From the NCBI GenBank assembly GCA_036873755.1, contig JAVTVY010019000.1, positions 16,029 through 80,028 on the forward strand: 64,000 nucleotides of DNA, given 5' to 3'. A program made the position numbers and the translations under genes. Positions 12,790-24,422 of this stretch are shown in pieces. The notes beneath the pieces were generated by a model. That model saw only the letters and a program-made list of their open reading frames with translations. It made no database searches and was not told the DNA's origin. This DNA is from Hanleya hanleyi (lineage: Eukaryota > Mollusca > Polyplacophora > Lepidopleurida > Hanleyidae). Within the stretch, counting starts at the first letter, position 1. Every line of letters begins with the position of its first letter.

Positions 12790-14040
12790 TGGGGGTGATC
12801 AAATTTATTAGAACATTAGGTTGACAGAATAGTTCAAAATTATGCAGTTAATCCATTATTTCTTTGTTATTTCAATGATTTTCAAGGGTGATCAAATTTA
12901 TTAGAACCAGTCTGATTGAATTGTCTCCAAAATTGGGGGTGATTGAATTTTGATAGGGTGATTGAATTATTGGAGAGATTAACTTACATGAAATTAATCT
13001 TTGGTTCCTTGGGATTTTGTACTAGATGTGTTATGATCCAATGTTATTGTGTTTTATAACATGTTCCGAGTGAAAAAAAGCCCATTTCTATGTCATACGA
13101 TCAATGTATTGATTAATCTATTTTTATCCCCCATCTGATGCCATGGCCCAGATCCGTGGCGGTACACTTGGACTGGCGAGGGGACTGTTATTTACATCGT
13201 CCTCCCATCATGCATTGCACATCATGGATTGACTCTACCTAGGCTATGGTAAATCCTCCAATACCTCAATCATATTAAATGCAGAAGTCAAACGAAATCC
13301 CCCCCCCCCGCCCCCAACCTCGGGGAAGGGCCGGGCTTAGTGGGGTATTACCTGGGGGTTCACAACATGTTTATGCCCCAGGAAGTGAGGCTTTCACACG
13401 TCTTGTTTATGTTGCGATTCAGGTAATATTTCTTTTACCTAGGGATGGGACATAAATTGTATTTGATTGAGGTTTAGGTGGGGATTCACTTGTTTTGCCC
13501 CAGGGGGTACATGTAGGGCATTGAAGCATTTTAAATACTCTCCAGGGTTAGATGCAGTGGGGGGGGTTCACTTAATGATCCTGCATAAAATCAGGGGTGA
13601 TCAAATTTATTAGAACAGGAAGTTGAGAAAATTGTCCGAACACTTGCAGATAATCCATTTTTGCATTGTTTGCTCAGAAGATTTCTGCATGCTCAGCGGG
13701 TAATCAAATTTATTAGAACTGATAGAATTTTTTCCCCAAGATTGAATGAGGGTGATTGAATTCGGATAGGGTTATTGAATTATTAGAGGATTTTGTAAAT
13801 ACGATAATCCCTCAAATAATTAAATCCCCCTATAAAACTTAATCATCCCCAATTTTGGGGACGAAATTCAATTGGCTGTTCTACTAAATTTGATCAGCCT
13901 CTGAAATCATTGAAATAAATGATCATTATGATGCATAATTTTGGACCATTTTGTCAACTTCCTAATAAATTTTGATCACCCCTGATTATATAAGAGAAAA
14001 TTTCTCTTCTTGTGATTGAATTATTGGAGCGTTTATTGCA
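12790..14040. repeat. dispersed repeat with GATCAAATTTATTAGAAC modules
   Basis: GATCAAATTTATTAGAAC occurs at about 12798, 12891 and 13598, and a variant at 13704. Inverted versions occur at 13885-13900 and 13960-13980, so 13590-13790 and 13800-13985 form an imperfect inverted repeat. The same family recurs at 18115-18330 and 19240-19400. Runs of C occur at 13301 and of G at 13558. No coding potential. Confidence 0.65.
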
Positions 14041-14089
14041 GACCCTAACTTTCCTATTTTCTAATTTCATGGAATGATGCAGCCCAAAT

Positions 14090-14285
14090 TATTAATCCAT
14101 CCTGCAGATGCTTTTACACACCCTCTAGAATTTGTCTATATGTACAGCTAAAACTATGACTTATATCTATGGTAATGTATATATTTGTTGAAAACACTTT
14201 TTCTAAGGATTCCAAATACATAAATGTGTTCACTGTAAATCTGTAGCTTGTGAAGCTATTTGAATTTTTTTTAAATAATTGTTAA
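14090..14285. repeat. left arm of an inverted repeat flanking 14.3-15.9 kb
   Basis: Reads ACACACCCTCTAGAATTTGT, then CTATGGTAATGTATATATTTG, then CTAAGGATTCCAAATA. Its reverse complement is found in two pieces, 15945-16097 and 18031-18075, because a LINE is inserted in the right arm. Confidence 0.8.
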
Positions 14286-14289
14286 AAAA

Positions 14290-15662
14290 TTAGCTTTTTT
14301 ACCCCTTGGCCATTTTGGCCTTGGGGTATTGTCGTTGCCATGTACGTCCGTACGTCCGTCCGTTACCGCATTTTAGGCAAAACCGCTTGAGACACAACCA
14401 CGAAATTTTCAACACTTATTTATCTAGTACTAAGTCAGTCGCCTATCGAAAGTGGCCCCCCTCGGCCCATATTTTACAGAGTTCTGCCCCTTTACAGATA
14501 TATGAATTTCTGTTTCTGTCCTATATGCTTGAATGTAACCATCTATATCTGCAGAACTGTGTTTGGTATAGCTACTATATTTTGGAAACTTATTTATATT
14601 CTTGTATTCTACAAGCCAACAAAGGATTAGTTGCCTTGGCTTATGGAGTTATGCCCCTTTTGAATGTAATAATATTCGATTTTGTTATCTGTAGTTGAAT
14701 GTACAAGTTATATTTGCAGATCCGTGTTCGGTACATCTTATTCGTCTCGGTTCTTATTTCACAGAGTGCTGAGTCAGACGCCTATCGAAAGTGGCTCCCC
14801 TCGGCCCATATTTCACAGAGTTATGCCCCTTTACAGATATATTAAATTCTATTTCTGTCCTATATGCCTGAATGTAACCAACTATATCTGCAGAACTGTG
14901 TTCGGTATAGCTACTATATTTTGGGAACTTATTTATATTGCTGTATTCTACAAGCCAACAAAGGATTACTCGCCTCAGCTTATGGAGTTATGCCCCTTTC
15001 GGATGTAATAATCTCCGATTTTGTTATCTGTAGTTGAATGTACAAGTTCTATCTGCAGATCCATGTTCAGTACAGCTTATTCATCTCGGTTCTTATTTTA
15101 CAGTAGTGCTAACGCTCCACTCGGCCCATACTTTACAGAGTTATGCCCCTTTACTGATATGTTAATTTCTATTTCTGTCCTATATGCCTGAATGTAACCA
15201 ACTATATCTGCAGAATTGTGTTCGGTATAGCTACTATATTTTGGAAACTTATTTATATTGTTGTATTCTACAAGTCAACAAAGGATTACTCGCCTCGGCT
15301 TATGGAGTTATGCCCCTTTTGGATATAATAATCTCCGATTTTGTTATCTGTAGCTGAAAGTACAAGTTATAGCTGCAGATCCGTGTTCGGTACAGCTTAT
15401 TCCTCTCCGTTCTTATTTTACAGAGTGCTAAGTCAGATGCCTATCGAAAGTGGCTCCCCTCGACCCATATTTTACAGAGTTATGCCCCTTTACAGATATA
15501 TAATTTTTCTGTTTCTGTCCTATATGCCTGAATGTAACCAACTACCGGTGTATCTTGATCATCCCACATAGAACTATCTCTTCCCCAATTCACACTACAC
15601 ATGGGTCTTGGAGAAAGCCAAGGGGTTTTGATTAGATCAATCTCTTGTTTCAAATGAGTATT
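14290..15662 (+). mobile_element. element with ~335-bp internal tandem repeats, copy 1
   Basis: Starts with a hairpin (CCCCTTGGCC ATTT TGGCCTTGGGG), then GTATTGTCGTTGCCATGTAC and GTCCGTCC. The body is about 3.5 tandem units; the marker CTATATCTGCAGAACTGTGT or its variants recurs at ~14550, 14880 and 15205. The distal end carries GAAAGCCAAGGGGTTTTGAT near 15612. A reverse-oriented relative lies at 35965-36690. Short frames of 76-130 codons inside are read-throughs of the repeat, not genes. Confidence 0.75.
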
Positions 15663-15665
15663 CAA

Positions 15666-15903
15666 CTTATCCTAACTTACATCATCATTTCCTGTAGAAG
15701 ACAACTGTAACAGGAAATCTGTGTCTCAGTTTTGTCAATTTAGGTCTAGTTCTTATTCTATTGACGTTGCTCAATTTTGTAAAGAAACAATCCATTAAAT
15801 GTCAAGTCAAATGAGAACTAAGTCGAGATTGATAAAATTGAGACACAGATTTCCTGTCGGTGTTGTCTTCTACAGGAAATGATGATGTAAGTTATGATAA
15901 GTT
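15666..15903. mobile_element. palindromic MITE (~238 bp)
   Basis: Left arm 15666-15755 (CTTATCCTAACTTACATCAT, CATTTCCTGTAGAAGACAAC) is the near-exact reverse complement of 15815-15903. No coding capacity. Target-site duplication not resolved. Confidence 0.75.
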
Positions 15904-15944
15904 AAATAGTTTTTTGAGAATAGCATTTAAAAAAAATTAAAATT

Positions 15945-16097
15945 AAATTTTAAATTCATTTTTTTTAATCCAAATATCTTCATGACCTACAGGTTTACAG
16001 TGACCAAATTTAAATATTTGGAATCCTTAAGAAATACGCTTTCAACAATTATATACATTACCATAGCTATGTCTATGAGGCATAACTTCAGCTTGAT
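15945..16097. repeat. right inverted-repeat arm, first part
   Basis: Reverse complement of 14160-14280, including CATTACCATAGCTATG and TTTGGAATCCTTA. The arm stops at AACTTCAGCTT, where the LINE sequence begins. Confidence 0.75.
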
Positions 16098-16325
16098 AAA
16101 GACAATGAATTACAAAAAGATGAAACCAAAAATATTTGGAAGATCCTACAACAGATAAATCCAAAATCAAATACACAGACTACAGGACCGGCCCATTTAA
16201 ATGTCAATGGGAACATAACATCAGACACCCCAGTAATAGTGAACCATCTAAATGATTACTTCACACATATCTCCAGTTACCTTCAACAAAACCAACTGCC
16301 TCCTGAGCCTGATCTTGAAAGTTGA
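16098..16325 (+). pseudogene. LINE polyprotein, inter-domain linker remnant
   Basis: An open frame from 16098 codes for a hydrophilic segment with NIWKILQQINPKS and HLNDYFTHIS, typical of the region between endonuclease and reverse transcriptase in Jockey/CR1-type elements. It runs to a stop at 16323-16325, where the reading continues in another frame as the reverse transcriptase. The element is therefore frameshifted at ~16315-16325. Confidence 0.75.
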
Positions 16326-17605
16326 CATCGTATGTGAATGAAAAAATTCCCATTCAATCTGAATTCACAATTCCATTTATCTCCACCTCCAAAGTCTATA
16401 ACTACCTCAATGGTCTGGATACTTCCAAAAGCACAGGTACAGATGGATTAAGTACAACATTCTTGAAACTAGCTGCTCCAATTATCACAGAATCCCTCAC
16501 TAAAATAATCAATCTCAGTATATCAACTAATACATTTCCATCACAATGGAAATTGGCAAGAGTTGTTCCCATTTACAAAGCTGGTAAGAAAACAATGCCC
16601 GAGAACTACAGGCCAATCTCTATTTTGCCAGTTGTTTCGAAGATCATAGAAAGACATGTCCATGATCACCTGCATGGGTACCTGCAATCATATAATTTAC
16701 TGCATGAAGGACAGTCTGGCTTCAGGCCCCAACACTCGACTCAAACAACCCTCACCAAACTTACAGAACAGTGGCTTAAGGCAATAGATGATCAGGAAGT
16801 AGTTGGTGCCATTTATATAGATTTCAAGAAGGCCTTTGATCTTGTAGATCACACAATTCTCCTCCAAAAACTCAAATGTTATCACTTCAGTCAATCTGCA
16901 TATAACTGGATAGAATCTTACCTACATAATCGGCAACAAACAGTAGAAATTAGAAACACTACATCAAACCCAAATGAAATATCAGCAGGGGTGCCACAGG
17001 GGTCTATACTTGGTCCACTTTTGTTTATTATTTATGTGAATGATCTACTATTAGAAAATGCAGGCTCTGCTACAGCCATTGAAATGTTTGCTGATGATAC
17101 CACATTGAGTAGGTCAGGTAAAACTGTCCAGGAAGTACAAATAGCTTTAAACAACAACCTTGAAAGGACTCGCAAGTGGTGTGCAGATAATAGACTGATT
17201 ATACACCCTGAGAAAACATTGGCCATGCTTATTGCCAGTTCTCAGAAACTGAATCACATGGACTCTGTGACATTCAACATAGTTCTAGACCAACAACCTA
17301 TCAAGAATGTTGATGAAGTTAAGTTGCTTGGTGTCCATATAGACAGTGCACTTACATGGAAGTTGCATGCGGATGTTGTCACAAAGAAAATTTCTACGTT
17401 AATAGGCCTGCTGTATAGAAATAGACATATTTTATCTCGGAAAGCTAAACAAATGTTTTATTCATCATATGTACAGCCTCATATAGATTATTGTATCACT
17501 ATCTGGGGGAATGCTCCTGAAATGTCTCTTGAAAGAGTTCACCGGCTTCAAAAACGTGCTGCCAGAATTATAATGAATGCAGACTCCCCCTCATCAAACA
17601 ACTGA
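16319..17605 (+). pseudogene. LINE reverse transcriptase (frameshifted)
   Basis: About 428 codons open with no ATG at the start; the first codon after the upstream stop is not an initiator, so this is an internal piece of a polyprotein. Reverse transcriptase motifs in order: NYRPISILPVVSKIIERHVH (fingers), QSGFRPQHSTQT, YIDFKKAFD (motif A, catalytic Asp), AGVPQGSILGPLLF (motif B), FADDT (motif C, catalytic Asp pair) and LLGVHID (thumb side). All catalytic residues are intact. It would prime reverse transcription at a nick in genomic DNA. The frame terminates at 17605, where homologous coding sequence continues in another frame. Confidence 0.92.
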
Positions 17606-17913
17606 ATTGGATGACCATCTACGAAAGAATATTTACTCAGAAAGCTATTTTGATCTATAAAAGTCTCAATTGCATGCCAAGCTCTACTATCTCTAAATTA
17701 TTTCTGAACACTGCTCAAGTCTCAAAGCGAACTTTAAGATCAACCACCACAAATAAATTATATATCCCTAAATGCAGAACCGAATACTTCAAGGGAAGTT
17801 TGAGATACTCTGGCCCAATAATTTGGAATAGCCTACCCCAGTCCATAAAGGAAGCCAAGTCTGTGAACTCTTTCAAGAAACAACTATGTACATTTGTAAA
17901 TATGCTCCGCTAA
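17590..17913 (+). pseudogene. LINE polyprotein C-terminal region
   Basis: Continues the polyprotein after a frame change within the C-run near 17588. It contains LNWMTIYERI and SLPQSIKEAKSVNSFKKQL, the usual ending of Jockey/CR1-group proteins. It ends in a normal stop at 17911-17913. An ATG at 17611 is internal, not a real start. Confidence 0.85.
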
Positions 17914-18030
17914 AATTCCTGTATGTCATGCTTAAATTTTTTTTTTTTTTTTTTTATCTGAGGGCCTCAAGGGAGAACAGTTTATGTAAACTGATTGTGT
18001 CACCCTCTCGAAATAAAGAATTTATTATTA

Positions 18031-18110
18031 TATATACAAATTCTAGAGGGTGTTTAAAAGTGTGTGCAGGAGGGCTCAGTATCCTTAATAATAGTGTAAA
18101 TACTCTGATA
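18031..18110. repeat. right inverted-repeat arm, second part
   Basis: ACAAATTCTAGAGGGTGT (from 18036) is the reverse complement of 14110-14135. It is the half of the right arm left on the far side of the LINE. Confidence 0.7.
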
Positions 18111-18114
18111 ATAC

Positions 18115-18330
18115 AATCATCTTATTAAACTTCAATCACATACAATTTGGGGGATTTGTTACCCTCAGCAATCAATGAAGTAACGAAAAAATAATGGATT
18201 ATCTTCATGATTCGGACCATGTGATCATGCAGCTTACTGTTCTAATAAATTTGATCATCTCCTGAATTGAAGTGACCTCACAGCTACATGTATTGAACTT
18301 ACGGTAATTTCCCTAATAATTCGCGATGCA
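18115..18330 (+). repeat. dispersed repeat (GATCAAATTT family)
   Basis: TATTAAACTTCAATCACATA, AATCAATGAAGTAACGAAAA and CTCCTGAATTGAAGTGACCT are repeated at 19240-19400. A related order of blocks occurs at 13820-13985. Confidence 0.65.
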
Positions 18331-19239
18331 GTGATGAAACTCGCAACTTAAAAAATTGGCTACTGTCGAATTATTTCTTGCACTAATTCCAGAAAAACGC
18401 TTGTGTTCGAATTCTATGTTACGCTGATTTTCACGGAAGATCCAAAATGCCGGACCGCTTCGCCGTGATCGTTGTGATCTATTGATAACCGTGTATTATG
18501 TTTGATATCTCTATCATAGTTCATTTAAAAGACTCTGGTCCATCCTTAAAAATATGTCAGTTGGGCGTAACCCGCCTGCCCCTTCGAAAAGCTACCGACC
18601 CAAAAGTTGTTATCAGCCATCTGTCGCCGTAAATGTTTTTTTCTTTTTCTTCAACTTCAAGCAGTCCCTTTGTAGTTGTTGTTATCATTAAATTGTGTAG
18701 GTCGTGAATTTGTCCACCAGAGTTGCAAGTTTCCAGAATGAAATACAAAGAAAATATAGTCTACGAAACGAAAGAAAAATCTGCCCTCACGTACTGTCTT
18801 AAAGAGGTAGCGTGATTTTAATTGTTTGGGTAAACTGAACAGCACGATCACTTGCAACATTTTCCAAAAGATTTTCAAGTCGTGAAGTCTTGTATTTCTT
18901 ATATAAAGGACCAATATTGTTAGATCCTTCAATTGGGTTCAGTAACAAGATGAAAATTGGAAATGACTGAGATGACCTTGAATGTGCGACCAGGTGTCCA
19001 TGACATCACGTTAGAAGCCGTCACAGTGCAATAAAACCTCTAAGAGATTGCGCAATTTGCGACGTTCTCTCAAGTCACTGGAGCGAAGTACAGGTGCTGT
19101 CATTTTTTTCAGAGGGTTTCAGAAGTGTGATTTCAATGCTCATGATACGAAAAAATGGTGTCACAGAAAAACCGTCACCATAGTTGTTCTCAACTACTAA
19201 ATAGCTTTTATCGAAATATGTTATTTGCTGAATACAACC
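18331..19239. other. gene-free intergenic DNA
   Basis: No coding frame recognised; a 91-codon minus-strand frame at 18932-18657 has no domain. Confidence 0.5.
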
Positions 19240-19412
19240 ATTTATTAAACTTCAATCACACACAATTTTGGGGAGTTGATCAGCCTCTACAATCAATGAA
19301 GTAATGAAAAAATAATAGATTATATGCATGATTTGAACCATGTGATCAGCTGTTTTTTTTTTATTTTGATTTTGATTATCTCCTGAATTGAAGTGACCTC
19401 ACAGCTATCGAA
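19240..19412 (+). repeat. second copy of the 18115 repeat
   Basis: Closely parallels 18115-18290, with a T-rich expansion at about 19352-19372. Confidence 0.65.
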
Positions 19413-19452
19413 GTTACTGTCTCAATATAGATCTGCCTTTTAACATTTGTTA

Positions 19453-20190
19453 AACGCCCATCGATAGACGAGGGCGACTATATTGCGATCACGATTTCCG
19501 TCCGTCTGTTCGTCTGTTAATTTTTGCTTGTCCGTGCGATATCTCCAGTTTGAGGTCGTGGATTGATGTCAAACTTTGGGTATCCCGTACCCATGGGTCA
19601 AAGAGGAACCCCATTCATGTTGAGGTCAAAAGGTCAAAGTTCAAGTTCACTGGTTGAAAAATCACTAAATCATTGAACATGTTTATGTTTATCCTATATA
19701 AGTACAGTTCAGAGATGTGGATTGTGAGGGTAAAGAAGATACCTATTGATTTTTAACCCCTGGTCAGTTTTAGCCAAAGGGCATGGTCCATACATCTGTC
19801 CAGTTAACACAATCTCTTTTGAAGGATTAGTTTCGGGCTTTTCAAATTCATATAACAGCAACTCATGATGGCATCATGGGTCAGAAGCCTATTGACGATG
19901 ACTGACCTTGATCTATTTTACCAAGGTCAAATTCTGACCGTGATCTATTTTATCAAGGTCAAATTCTAGTTGATGCGATATGTTTTAAAGGGTTATAGGT
20001 GTTTTGAAATTCATACTACTGGTGATGGGTTAGAAGTACATGTACATGTATTTACAAGTTGACCGAGCGTGACCTATTTAGTAGGTCTGTGAAGGATCAT
20101 ATCTAATAATGTGTTTCATGGATTGAATTACTGTTGTCTAAGATGTGCATGGGCCCATAATTGATATTGAAGCCCATAAGCCTCTTGTTT
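19453..20190 (+). mobile_element. hairpin-ended AGGTCA-rich element, copy 4 (diverged)
   Basis: Starts CGCCCATCGATAGACGAGGGCG (a hairpin), then ACTATATTGCGATCACGATT and TCCGTCCGTC. It carries TGCGATATCTCCAGTTTGAG, also present (as TGCGATATCTCTAGTTTC) at ~7070, and AGGTCAAAAGGTCAAAG. It ends GATATTGAAGCCCATAAGCC and TCTTGT. Shortened relative of 5965-7746. Confidence 0.65.
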
Positions 20191-20696
20191 TTGTTTTCTT
20201 TAGGATTAACGCTCTACATGTATATTTGGAAAATACAATGTATCATTTGAATGAAAAATGTTGACTTGATACTCTATGAAAAATGTACTGTTTCAAACTC
20301 TTACATCAGTTAGTAAATCAGTCTTTTATGAGTTTTACCTCTTGCAGGGTGCAAAATAGCCCTTTGCCCAATCAAAATTTCCTTTGGGCAACCAGATTCT
20401 GCTTGAATTACAAAATGCAGTTGGTTGCCGGCCCGTGCTTGCCTATGGGCAATTGGAATTTGTTTTCCTATTTCATCCCCTGTCTTGTCCACAGTTACAT
20501 GCAGTACATGGAATTGCCCGTGTCATGAAATAGCAGGGGGAGTTGTTTGTATATATACATGCGTATGCTACTGTTTTCATATTCGAGTAACTGGAATGTC
20601 AGTTGCTAGGTATAACTCACGAAATGGCTCATCGTAATATACAGGATATAAATTTGTTTGATTCAAAATCTTTGTAGATAGAACTACCTCAACAAG
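20191..20696. other. upstream region of the kelch-like gene
   Basis: No TATA box at a convincing position. TTTGTAG at about 20671-20677, just before the initiator ATG, looks like a splice acceptor, so a 5' untranslated exon probably lies upstream; its donor could not be fixed. Confidence 0.4.
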
Positions 20697-20822
20697 ATGA
20701 CCGATGGTCGGCGGGTGAAAGCAGATGGTTACGGCGATATGGTCATTCAAAGCTTGGGACTCATGAGGACCAGTGAGGAGCTTTGTGACTTCTCCGTCAC
20801 AGCTGATGGCAGAGTGTTCAAG
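20697..20822 (+). CDS. kelch-like protein, coding exon 1
   Basis: Codes for residues 1-42 of a 583-residue BTB-BACK-Kelch protein. The ATG at 20697 sits in AACAAGATGA. The exon ends TTCAAG|GTAAGC, a good splice donor, in phase 0. It holds the start of the BTB fold (ELCDFSVTADGRVFK), and the sequence runs on without a gap into exon 2 ([13 protein letters not shown]). Known role of the family: substrate adaptors of Cullin-3 ubiquitin ligases. The substrate cannot be told from sequence. Confidence 0.85.
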
Positions 20823-21417
20823 GTAAGCCCTGGGCCACAGTGCCACCTCCGGCAACAGTCCCTCTTGAACAATGTAATGCTTAAAAACAGGAGTCAAATG
20901 AATGAAGGTTCGGTTCCGAACTAAGGAAACATGCATGACGGAACTGAGTTCCTTCATTTTGTTTTACATGAATTCTTGAACAGTAGAACTAGAGTCCCAG
21001 AACAGTAAAACTAGAGTTCCAGAATAGTAGAACTAGTTCCAGAACAGTAGAACTAGAGTTCCAGAACAGTAGAACTAGAGTTCCAGAACTGTAGAACTTG
21101 AGTTCCAGAACAGTAGAACTAGAGTTCCGGAACAGTAGAACCAGAGTTCCAAAATAGTAGAACTAGAGTTCCAGAACATTAGAACTAGAGTTTTGAAAGT
21201 TCTACAACTGTGTCTCTTGAATGATAAGAGAGGGTCATCCAATTTAACATGTTTAATATTCAGACCAACTGATTGACTTTTATTCACAAAATTTGAGTGA
21301 TTGAATTTCGAAAGGGTTATAGAACTACATGTATTAATACTATATAAAAGTTCAGAAAACCGATGCATGTTTGTGAACAATATTTTTTGACAATATGTCC
21401 TGTATTCTGTGTCACAG
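20823..21417 (+). other. intron of the kelch-like gene
   Basis: A 595-bp intron with GTAAGC donor and TGTGTCACAG acceptor, phase 0. It contains the minisatellite at 20975-21190. Confidence 0.85.
20975..21190 (+). repeat. intronic minisatellite (~22 bp, about 9 units)
   Basis: Units of AGAGTTCCAGAACAGTAGAACT with substitutions and one shortened unit near 21030. It lies entirely inside the intron of the kelch-like gene. Each unit contains the half-palindrome TTCCAGAA. Confidence 0.9.
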
Positions 21418-23043
21418 GTCCACAAGGCCTTACTGGCGGCCACCAGTGAGTACTTCAGAGTGATGTTCAGGGGCTTGATGCAGGAAAGTCGCCAGGACAG
21501 CGTGGATCTGAAAGGCGTCACCGCCGATGGTCTCCAGCATGTTCTCCACTTCATCTACAGCGGCGAACTCGTGCTCCACTACGATAACCTTACCGAGATC
21601 ATCAACACGGCCAGTCATCTTCAGGTGGCCTGTGCTCTCGACGTCTGCACCGATTACATTAACTCGCTGATGACCTTTGACAATGCGGAAGAGTTTCTCA
21701 GCATTGCCGACACGTACTCATTGGACAGCGTCCAGACGCACTGGGACAGCATGATTCTGTCAAACTTCCACGAATTCAGTCGGACACAAGCCTTTCAGAA
21801 GCTCAGTGCAGACAGCTTAGCCAAATATTTAGCCAGTGACTCGGTGCGGACGAGCTCGGAGTTCAAGCTCTTCAAATGTGTGGAAACATGGTTCCAAGGG
21901 AACCGTGCACGGATAATGATGGAGGGAGATAAAGTGCTGAGACATATTCGATTTCCCCTCATGTCGGAGATCGAACTAACCCATGTTCAGCAGACGGAGT
22001 TGATACGGTGCTGTCCCATGGGAGGGCGGCATGTCAACAAAGGCTTCCGCTATCACATAGACTGCAAGACTGGTCACCCTGTCATAGAAGAGGTCTCCAC
22101 AATACGTACAGACACTCCATGTCTAGTCTTGTTCCATCATGGTTTGTCCAACATTGCATTTCAGGTGACCGCCTACAACCATGTTGGCGGACATTTTTAC
22201 CGACTTTTCTCCGATGTGAATGGTAGTCGGGACTGTAGGGTGAGTGTTGTGGACAACTTCTCGTACATCTGTCGTGTCGTCGATTATGGTGGTGGAACAC
22301 TGATGAGTTCGCTTTTCAGATTCGACCCACGTCACCTCAACGCTCACGAACTTCGCCCCATGCGGAGACTTCGGCTGGACTTTGCACTGGTAACTCACAA
22401 GAAGACACTGTTCGTCTTTGGAGGTTCCACGGAACAGTTTGCTATTCTGGATTCAGTAGAGACTTACAATGTTTTGACTAACACCTGGGAGGATTCACTA
22501 CCTCTACCCACCCCAGTTCATTCCTTAGCCTCCGTCGTCTACGGAGACAAGATCTACCTCTCTGGAGGCGTGTCGGGCCAGGACCGGCAAGCCACCAATC
22601 GATTCCTCTGTTACGTCCCAGAGACGAGAACATGGGAGAACAAACCGGGCATGTTCTATGCAAGAAGACTTCACGACATGATAGCAGCAAAGGACAAAAT
22701 ATTCGTCCTTGGCGGTTTGCCCAGACAAGGTGTGCCGCTGCAGGGGCAGATCCCTATCGAAAGCTTTGACTTTCAAACAAACCAGTGGACCATGATGTCC
22801 TCCACACTTAGTGGCAGATCTGTGGGCCACTACATTAACTTTGAGAACCAGATTCTTTCCTTGGGCCACGAGCACCACAGCGCCACCGAGGACGAAGTCT
22901 GGCTTTACGACAGTGATATCGATGAATGGTCGAAGTATGCCAAAGCTCCGCAGAGGATGAGCCTCACGTCATCTGTCTGTGTCTCTCTCAACGTTAACTT
23001 TGACGACGAGAAAGTGGAGACGAACGTCATCTGGGAAAAGTAA
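21418..23043 (+). CDS. kelch-like protein, coding exon 2
   Basis: Codes for residues 43-583 and the stop. It holds the rest of the BTB domain (to ~residue 125: [36 protein letters not shown]), the BACK domain (~130-240: [27 protein letters not shown]) and about four kelch repeats (~360-570), with the GG-containing turns FVFGGS, YLSGGV and FVLGGL. The final repeat lacks the double glycine (ILSLGHE). Such proteins dimerise through BTB, bind Cullin-3 through BTB-BACK and bind substrate with the kelch propeller. Length is normal for KLHL proteins; by eye the order and spacing resemble KLHL15-type members, but this was not tested. No frameshift or stop: an intact gene. Confidence 0.93.
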   Translation, partial: VHKALLAATSEYFRVMFRGLMQESRQDSVDLKGVTADGLQHVLHFIYSGELVLHYDNLTEIINTASHLQVACALDVCTDYINSLMTFDNAEEFLSIADTYSLDSVQTHWDSMILSNFHEFSRTQAFQKLSADSLAKYLASDSVRTSSEFKLFKCVETWFQGNRARIMMEGDKVLRHIRFPLMSEIELTHVQQTELIRCCPMGGRHVNKGFRYHIDCKTGHPVIEEVSTIRTDTPCLVLFHHGLSNIAFQVTAYNHVGGHFYRLFSDVNGSRDCRVSVVDNFSYICRVVDYGGGTLMSSLFRFDPRHLNAHELRPMRRLRLDFALVTHKKTLFVFGGSTEQFAILDSVETYNVLTNTWEDSLPLPTPVHSLASVVYGDKIYLSGGVSGQDRQATNRFLCYVPETRTWENKPGMFYARRLHDMIAAKDKIFVLGGLPRQGVPLQGQIPIESFDFQTNQWTMMSSTLSGRSVGHYINFENQILSLGHEHHSATEDEVWLYDSDIDEWSKYAKAPQRMSLTSSVCVSLNVNFDDEKVETNVIWEK

Positions 23044-23741
23044 AGCAAATATGTCAGGTGTTAGATATCAATGACAATACCTCACTCAGTATATTGTACA
23101 TTTTGACTCGGAATATGCACACATTTAAAACACATGATTATTATCTAGACACTTGTCATGCCTGGCTTCCTGTCTGGCCTTGTCGTGGTGGGTAGACTAT
23201 TTAGACCGGTGCGAATCCATCATTGTCAGGAACTCTCAGTTGAGGCAAAGGTTCTTTGGGCTGTAACAATGATAAAATTTTCCACTGCTAATACGAGTCA
23301 TCAAAATTGCCTGATATCATTTGGATGTGACCGACTAGTATTGGCAAACAGACTAACAGACCCATGCAAAACAACTATACATAGTTCAGTGTGCCTGTTT
23401 GTCGCTCAAAATAGACACATAATTTAGCTTCACAGGCACTTTTGAAATTTTGGAGTATTTTTCCTGTATGAAATGGCTCAATTTCATGCAGAATCAAAGA
23501 AATTAATTTCTGACTCGGCAAATATGACATCTTGCTCTCAGGGACTTTTTCCGGGCAAATGCCAGACTCAATTGAATGTTCAGATCTGAGGATATAGCCT
23601 ATTGAAAAGTCACTGAAGCGACAGGCGTGGCAAGAGGACAGTTGACACGAACCTTAAAATTACTACTCGACAAACTGGTCCATTACCATGGCTCTTGAAA
23701 GTCAACCAGCAATCATGATTAAACATATCTATTTCATTTAA
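23044..23741. other. 3' flank of the kelch-like gene
   Basis: No canonical AATAAA was found close to the stop. No other gene seen. Confidence 0.5.
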
Positions 23742-24422
23742 AAGGGCGGGCGTATTATGAGATGGCAGGCTCCATCCATCTGTCTGTCCGTCCCCTCATG
23801 TCCGCTCTATGTTTGGGACAGTGAGAGGATACCCTAGGGGGAGATTATGTATGATATCGCGTATCAAAATGGAGATTGAGGTCAACAGTCGCTGGCCTAG
23901 AAATCATTGAACTGTTGATATCTGGTCTATATCTGTAACAGTTTTCTATCCACAGTTGCAATTTTTTTTGTGATTGGACACTCTCGGTGGAGACATGTGT
24001 CGCATATCAAAATTAAGGTCGAGGTTGGAGGTCAAAGTTCACTGACCTAAAAATCGAGGTCAAAGTTCACTGACCTAAAAATCAGTAAATCATTGAAAAA
24101 AAATTCTGAGTGGATTCTTTTGGGAGAAAAGATGTGTCGCATATTGCCTGTGTGGTTAGATACATTAGAGTGAGATGTGTTACGTACCAAAATTTAGATC
24201 AAGGTCAGAGGTCATTTTTGATGCCAGAATCGGGCAATTCTTAAAAATCGTGTCCGTATATACATTGAAGTATCATGTACCAGAATTAGGTCAGAGGTCA
24301 AAGTCACTGTGACCCCAAAATCAGGAAATCATTAAAAAAAAATTTTTTTTGAGTGTTGGAGATACATAAGGAAAGACGATGTCTTGTGTGGGCATATATT
24401 GAAGCCAATTTTGGCTCTTGTC
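23742..24422 (+). mobile_element. hairpin-ended AGGTCA-rich element, copy 3
   Basis: Begins AAGGGCGGGCGTATTATGAG, a truncated 5' hairpin. The body repeats GGTCAAAGTTCACTGACCTA and AGGTCAGAGGTCAAAG, and it ends ATATTGAAGCCAATTTTGGC and TCTTGT. Shorter and more diverged than copies 1 and 2. Confidence 0.7.

Larger units (their letters stand above)
16098..18030 (+). mobile_element. 5'-truncated non-LTR retrotransposon (Jockey/CR1 group)
   Basis: Contains the linker before the reverse transcriptase (16098-16318), the reverse transcriptase (16319-17605) and the C-terminal region (17590-17913) of one retrotransposon polyprotein, followed by a short 3' UTR with a T-run (17938-17957) and AATAAAGAATTTATTATTAT. 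The endonuclease domain is absent. Two frame changes break the polyprotein. It is inserted in the right arm of the inverted repeat that starts at 14090: arm sequence stops at 16097 and resumes at 18031. Clade placement is by eye; no RNase H domain is visible. Confidence 0.9.
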
